Part shown: in pieces, positions 59,843 through 64,000 of the stretch | Position numbering within the stretch: position 1 is the stretch's first letter | How the letters are laid out: every line of letters starts with the position of its first letter | Origin: Microbacterium ureisolvens | GTDB taxonomy: Bacteria > Actinomycetota > Actinomycetes > Actinomycetales > Microbacteriaceae | Length of the DNA: 64,000 nt | Reading direction: 5' to 3' | Assembly (NCBI RefSeq): GCF_015278315.1 | Contig: NZ_JADIJE010000003.1 | Span: 248,001 to 312,000 of the forward strand | The notes under the pieces: model-generated | What the model saw: the letters and a program-made list of their open reading frames with translations, nothing else | Database searches by the model: none | What the model was told of the DNA's origin: nothing | Translations under genes and position numbers: made by a program

Positions 59843-61482
59843 CCGACACGATGCTCGCCGACACCCCGGTGCCTCCCACCGGCTCCGACGTCGTGCTGCG
59901 TGCACGCGGCATATCGAAGTCGTTCTTCGGCGTGCGCGTGCTCTCCGACATCGACCTCGACGTGCGCCGCGGCGAGGTGCACGGCCTGGTCGGCGAGAAC
60001 GGCGCGGGAAAATCCACGCTGATGAAGATCCTCGCCGGCGTCCACCACGCCGACAGCGGCTCCGTCGAGTTCGAGGGGCAGACCGTGGCGTGGGGTCATC
60101 CTCGTCAGGCGATGGACGCCGGACTCGTGACCGTCTTCCAGGAGTTCAACCTGCTGCCCGAGCGCACGGTCGCGCAGAACGTGTTCCTCGGTCGCGAGCC
60201 GCGCAAGGCCGGGTTCATCGACAAGAAGGGCATGGAGCGACGCACCCGCGACCTGCTCGAAGGGCTCGGCGTCGCGTTCATCGATCCCGGCGCCCGCGTC
60301 GGCTCGCTCACCGTCGCCGAGCAGCAGATCGTCGAGATCGTCAAGGCGCTCTCGTTCGACGCCCGCGTCATCTCCATGGACGAGCCCACCGCCGCCCTCA
60401 GCGACCACGAGGTCGAGCTGCTCTACGCGATCATCCGCAAGCTCACCGCCCGCGGCGTCGCCGTCATCTACGTCTCGCACCGGCTGAAGGAGATCTTCGA
60501 CCTCTGCGACCGCATCACGATCCTGAAGGACGGCGCGCTGGTGTCGACGGATGCCGCGACCGCCCTCACCGATGCCGAGCTGGTCCGTCGCATGGTGGGC
60601 CGGCCCCTGCAGTCGTACTTCCCGGGCCCGGTCGAGGGCACGGCGCTGGGCGAACCGCGCCTGCAGCTCGACGGCTGCGGCAACGAATTCGTGGACGGGA
60701 TCTCGCTGACGCTCCGCGCGGGCGAGATCGTCGGGCTGGCGGGCCTTCAGGGCTCGGGCCGCACGGAGCTCGTCGAGGGGATCTTCGGCGTCCACGGCTT
60801 CTCACGCGGGACGATGATCATCGACGGCCGCTCGGTCGCCTTCTCCAGTCCGCGGGCGGCGGTGAAGGCAGGGCTCGCCCTGGTGACCGAGGACCGCAAG
60901 GCGCAGGGGCTGGCGCTCGGCCAGTCGGTGCTCGACAACGCGCTGCTGGTGGTCCGCAGCGTGTTCGCCGGCCGCACCGGGGCCTCGCGCCGGAACGTGC
61001 CCGGCATCCTGAGCTCGCTCGAGGTGTCGTCGCGGGGCGTCGACCAGGAGGTGCGCTTCCTCTCGGGAGGCAACCAGCAGAAGGTCGTGCTGGCGAAGTG
61101 GCTCGTGACCGATCCGCAGATCGTGCTGTTCGACGAGCCGACCCGAGGCATCGACGTCGGCGCGAAGGTCGCGGTGTACCAGCTCATGCGGCAGCTGGCC
61201 GCCGACGGCAAGGCCGTGCTCATGGTCTCCAGCGAACTGCCGGAGGTCATCGGCATGAGCGACCGCATCCTCGTCATGCGCGACGGCGAACTCGCCGCGG
61301 AGCTTCCGGCCGGGTCGGCCGAGCACGAGGTGCTCGCCGCCGCCACCGGCTCGGGCGCCGACGCCCCCGGTTCGGGCGCCGCCGCCAACGGCTCGGGCGC
61401 CGTCGGCCCAGCCGTCCCCGGCGACGCCGGCGCCGCCGACATCCCCGATCCGCGCCTCTACGACGACGGGAGCAGGCCGTGA
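59839..61482 (+). CDS. Ribose/xylose-type sugar ABC transporter ATP-binding protein
   Basis: This 547-residue protein has two ABC domains, as in RbsA, MglA and XylG. The first has Walker A GENGAGKST at about 54-62, LTVAEQQIVEI and ISMDEPTAALS; the second has a degenerate Walker A GLQGSGRTELV and LSGGNQQKVVLAKWL, then LFDEPTRGIDVG. The C-terminal extension (ATGSGADAPGSGAAANGSG) is low complexity. It overlaps both neighbours by 4 bases. The substrate is probably a pentose, ribose or inositol-type sugar. Confidence 0.93.
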   Translation: MTDTMLADTPVPPTGSDVVLRARGISKSFFGVRVLSDIDLDVRRGEVHGLVGENGAGKSTLMKILAGVHHADSGSVEFEGQTVAWGHPRQAMDAGLVTVFQEFNLLPERTVAQNVFLGREPRKAGFIDKKGMERRTRDLLEGLGVAFIDPGARVGSLTVAEQQIVEIVKALSFDARVISMDEPTAALSDHEVELLYAIIRKLTARGVAVIYVSHRLKEIFDLCDRITILKDGALVSTDAATALTDAELVRRMVGRPLQSYFPGPVEGTALGEPRLQLDGCGNEFVDGISLTLRAGEIVGLAGLQGSGRTELVEGIFGVHGFSRGTMIIDGRSVAFSSPRAAVKAGLALVTEDRKAQGLALGQSVLDNALLVVRSVFAGRTGASRRNVPGILSSLEVSSRGVDQEVRFLSGGNQQKVVLAKWLVTDPQIVLFDEPTRGIDVGAKVAVYQLMRQLAADGKAVLMVSSELPEVIGMSDRILVMRDGELAAELPAGSAEHEVLAAATGSGADAPGSGAAANGSGAVGPAVPGDAGAADIPDPRLYDDGSRP

Positions 61483-62579
61483 AGCGCCTCCGCATCGACT
61501 CCACGGTGATCGTGCTCGGCATCCTGATCCTCGTCATCGCGGTGGGAGCCATCCTCGTCGCGACAGTGGGGCGGAACTTCTTCAGCCCGGGCAACATCCG
61601 CGACATCCTCACGGGCATGAGCGTGCTCGGTCTCGTCGCCATCGGTCAGACCCTCGTGATCCTCGGGGCGTCGCTCGACCTCTCGGTGACGTACGTGATG
61701 AGCCTCGCGAGCCTCATCGCCGCCACCACCATGAACGGCAACGCCGCGAACATCCCGTGGGCGGTCACCCTGACCCTGCTCGTGTGCGCCGCGATCGGAC
61801 TCGCGAACGGCCTCATCGTGACGGTGCTCAAAGTCAACGGGTTCATCGCGACGCTCGGCGTGGGCCTCATCCTGCAGGGCGTGCTGAACACCAACTTCCA
61901 GGGCAGCGCCGGGTCGGTGCCGTGGGCGTTCCAGCTCATCGGGGCGACCGGCGTCGGACCCATCCCCGTCTCGACGATCATCATGATCGCCCTGGCGGTG
62001 CTGGTGTGGTTCCTGCTCGACCGCACGCGCACCGGCGCGCACCTCTTCGCCGTCGGCGGCGATCCCGAGGTCGCCCGGCTCTCGGGCGTCCGGACGCGGC
62101 CCCCGCTGATCGCCGCGCACGTGCTGTGCTCGGTGTTCGCGGGCCTCGCCGGTCTGCTGCTCGCGAGCCGTCTCGGTGTCGGCAGTCCCACGGTGGGTCA
62201 GCAGGGAGGCTACGCGCTGCTTTCGATCGCGGCCGTCGTGCTCGGCGGCACGCTGCTGCTGGGTGGCCGCGGCTCGGTGTGGGGCACGATCGGCGGTGTC
62301 GCGATCTTCGCCGTCGTCGACAACGTGATGAGCGTCATGCAGGTCAACCCGTTCCTCAAGGACGTCGTGCGCGGCGTCGTGATCGTCGCCGCGGTCGCCG
62401 TGTACAGCCGCCGCGCGATCGTCCGCCGCCGCACACGGTTCGGTCCCGGCGGCACCAGGACAGGCGGGGATGCCGAAGCCGAGGCCGCCGCACCCGCGAT
62501 GGCCGCGGCATCCCACGCCCTCGAGGCGGAGGCCGATGCGGCCGAAGGCGGCGCCGCGACGCAGGGAGGTGCGCGATGA
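61479..62579 (+). CDS. Sugar ABC transporter permease (RbsC-like)
   Basis: This 366-residue permease has 8-10 helices with LVAIGQTLVILGASLDLSV at about 54, VNGFIATLGVGLILQG at about 119 and a VAVYSRRAIVRRR C-terminal region, then an Ala-rich acidic tail of about 40 residues. The BPD_transp_2 fold is typical of RbsC/XylH. GTG 61479 overlaps the ATPase stop by 4 bases. It pairs with the second permease downstream. Confidence 0.92.
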   Translation: MKRLRIDSTVIVLGILILVIAVGAILVATVGRNFFSPGNIRDILTGMSVLGLVAIGQTLVILGASLDLSVTYVMSLASLIAATTMNGNAANIPWAVTLTLLVCAAIGLANGLIVTVLKVNGFIATLGVGLILQGVLNTNFQGSAGSVPWAFQLIGATGVGPIPVSTIIMIALAVLVWFLLDRTRTGAHLFAVGGDPEVARLSGVRTRPPLIAAHVLCSVFAGLAGLLLASRLGVGSPTVGQQGGYALLSIAAVVLGGTLLLGGRGSVWGTIGGVAIFAVVDNVMSVMQVNPFLKDVVRGVVIVAAVAVYSRRAIVRRRTRFGPGGTRTGGDAEAEAAAPAMAAASHALEAEADAAEGGAATQGGAR

Positions 62580-63655
62580 GGTTCCTCAAGACCCTCGTAA
62601 GCCCGCGGGGCGCGGTGTTCCTGCTGCTGGTGATCCTGCTGATCGCCATCATGGTGCTGAACCCGAACTTCGCCGACCCCGGGCAGATCATGCGCTACAT
62701 CCAGCGCGTGGCCCCCGTCGCGATCGTCGCGATCGGGCAGTACTTCGTGATCATCGCGGGAGAGTTCGACCTGTCTCAGGGATCCCTCATCACCGCGCAG
62801 GTGATCGTCGCCGGCAACCTCGTCGGTCAGGACGACTCCCGCACCGTGCCGGTGCTGTGCCTCATGATCGTGCTCGGCCTGTTCATCGGCCTGGTGAACG
62901 GCCTGCTCACCACGCTGTTGAAGGTGCCGTCGTTCATCGTCACCCTGGGCATGATGCTCGCCCTGCTCGGCCTGGTGCTCTGGTGGACGGGAGGCGCGGC
63001 CACGGGCAACCCCGCCGACAGCTTCCGCCAGATCGGGCGCGGCGGCATCCGCGACATCCCCGTGATCGAGTTCCTGCCGTGGTCGGTCCTCATCCTCGCC
63101 GTCTGGCTCGCCCTCGGCATCTGGGTCACCAAGCGGCCGCTCGGAAAGCTCCTCATCGCCATCGGCGACAACGCGCGGGCCACACGGTACTCGGGCGCCC
63201 GGGACTGGTGGGTGACGACGCAGGCGTTCATGATCTCGTCGCTGTCGGCCACCGTCTCGGCGGTGCTGCTCGTCGGCTACGCCGGCGTGCACCCCTCGGT
63301 CGGACGCGGCTACGAGTTCGTGGCGATCACCGCCGTCGTGCTCGGCGGGGTCGTGCTCGGCGGCGGCCGGGGCTGGATCGTCGCCGCCGTCGCCGGAGCG
63401 TTCGTCCTCGAGGCCCTCTTCCTGCTGCTGAACATCGCCGGAGTTCCGTCGTCGCTGCGCGACGCGGTGCAGGGCGTCATCATCATCGCCGCCGTCGCGT
63501 ACTCGGGTCTGGTCTTCCGGTCCCGTCGTCGCGGCGGGGCGCCACCGACCTCTCCCTCCCTGGGGAAGGAACCCGACGCGCCCGACGGCGCCGAGGAGTC
63601 GTCCGCAACACCGGCCCTCGCAGGCGAGGGCGCCGCACAGAACGACAGGAGCTAG
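62576..63655 (+). CDS. Second sugar ABC transporter permease
   Basis: This 359-residue permease has VAIVAIGQYFVIIAGEFDLS at about 48-67, KVPSFIVTLGMMLALLGL and a GYEFVAITAVVLGGVVLGGG segment, also BPD_transp_2. GGGAGG lies seven bases before the ATG, which overlaps the first permease stop by 4 bases. Two unequal permeases suggest a heterodimeric channel. The C-terminus is Ser/Pro/Ala rich and charged. Confidence 0.92.
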   Translation: MRFLKTLVSPRGAVFLLLVILLIAIMVLNPNFADPGQIMRYIQRVAPVAIVAIGQYFVIIAGEFDLSQGSLITAQVIVAGNLVGQDDSRTVPVLCLMIVLGLFIGLVNGLLTTLLKVPSFIVTLGMMLALLGLVLWWTGGAATGNPADSFRQIGRGGIRDIPVIEFLPWSVLILAVWLALGIWVTKRPLGKLLIAIGDNARATRYSGARDWWVTTQAFMISSLSATVSAVLLVGYAGVHPSVGRGYEFVAITAVVLGGVVLGGGRGWIVAAVAGAFVLEALFLLLNIAGVPSSLRDAVQGVIIIAAVAYSGLVFRSRRRGGAPPTSPSLGKEPDAPDGAEESSATPALAGEGAAQNDRS

Positions 63656-63657
63656 CA

Positions 63658-64000
63658 ATGCGACGATCAGTGAAGATCGCCACCACCGCGGTGGCGCTCG
63701 TCGGTCTCTTCGCCCTCGCCGGGTGCACGACCGACCCGGGCGTGGCCCCACCGGACTCGACCGCCGAGCCGACGGAGGACGCCGGCCCCAACGAGTGGTT
63801 CGACCAGGAGCTGTTCGACACCCAGATGGCCCAGCGCGAGGTCGTGCCCGAGGGTCCCGAGGACGAGCCGTACCTCCAGTACATCGACGCCGAGATGATC
63901 GACACGGCGCAGTACGCGAGCGCCGGGGCCAAGAAGGCCTGCTTCGCGAACGCGTCGATCTCGAACCCGTGGCGCCAGACCGGCTGGATCACGATGAACC
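63658..64000 (+). CDS. Sugar ABC transporter substrate-binding lipoprotein, N-terminal part (cut by window edge)
   Basis: The visible 114 residues have a lipoprotein signal (VALVGLFALAGC, lipobox Cys at about residue 23) and an acidic Pro/Glu-rich linker, followed by KKACFANASISNPWRQTGW, which starts a periplasmic sugar-binding domain. AGGAGCTAGCA precedes the ATG three bases after the permease stop. It would deliver the sugar to the two permeases and ATPase. The 3' end is beyond the window. Confidence 0.9.
   Translation, partial: MRRSVKIATTAVALVGLFALAGCTTDPGVAPPDSTAEPTEDAGPNEWFDQELFDTQMAQREVVPEGPEDEPYLQYIDAEMIDTAQYASAGAKKACFANASISNPWRQTGWITMN

Overview
The window is about 70 percent GC, densely coded, and uses GTG starts and 4-base gene overlaps freely. 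The conserved tRNA-Trp/secE/nusG/rplK/rplA block, a glyoxylate shunt beside a RamB-like regulator, and lysE/lysG point to an actinobacterium. The intergenic repeat families and overall style suggest Microbacteriaceae, most likely Microbacterium; this is inference, since no 16S gene is present.

Layout. 1-5028: an ABC ATPase (cut by the left edge) with an XRE regulator and a DUF2975 membrane protein, then an ABC ATPase/permease with its own two-component system. 5084-9302: a small acidic protein, an HxlR regulator divergent from an SRPBCC protein with twin operators, a zinc-ribbon/nuclease protein, a small gene under a LexA-box promoter, and an MHS-type transporter closed by a strong terminator. 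9314-17098: an unusual nine-gene divergent cluster (CDP-alcohol phosphotransferase, dehydrogenase, PTPS-like protein, glycosyltransferase, methyltransferase, flippase-like protein, RibD-type reductase, alkaline-phosphatase-superfamily enzyme) whose seven plus-strand genes all overlap by exactly 4 bases. It is the best candidate for an undescribed pathway. 17122-23744: two acetyltransferases, a hydrolase/pterin-dehydratase/VOC fusion, a CopB-like ATPase broken by an in-frame TGA under a CsoR-like operator, a DUF2510 protein and a TauE-like transporter.

23754-27586: two MaoC-type dehydratase subunits, murB, a small ORF, twin long palindromic repeats and a class I aminotransferase. 27736-31927: a small membrane protein and a second ABC/two-component module. 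31986-37184: aceA and aceB facing a RamB-like regulator. 37230-37770: a tandem array of five hairpin units. 37783-47747: putrescine/GABA catabolism (PuuB-like oxidase, PucR regulator, gabT, amine oxidase, universal stress protein, APC permease, semialdehyde dehydrogenase). 47924-49034: a TPR protein and a PNPOx-like protein. 49223-52204: tRNA-Trp, secE, nusG with a long acidic extension, rplK, rplA. 52464-57227: nitronate monooxygenase-like, acylphosphatase, DUF1801, lysE/lysG and a quinone oxidoreductase-like gene. 57428-64000: a ROK regulator divergent from a GFO/IDH/MocA oxidoreductase and a ribose-type sugar ABC transporter that runs off the right edge.

Two window-wide signals stand out. 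Many first genes have a TANNNT-like hexamer 6-7 bases before the start codon and no Shine-Dalgarno, which implies leaderless mRNAs. The heptamer GGATGCC/GGCATCC is strongly over-represented both in coding sequence and in terminator-like hairpins.
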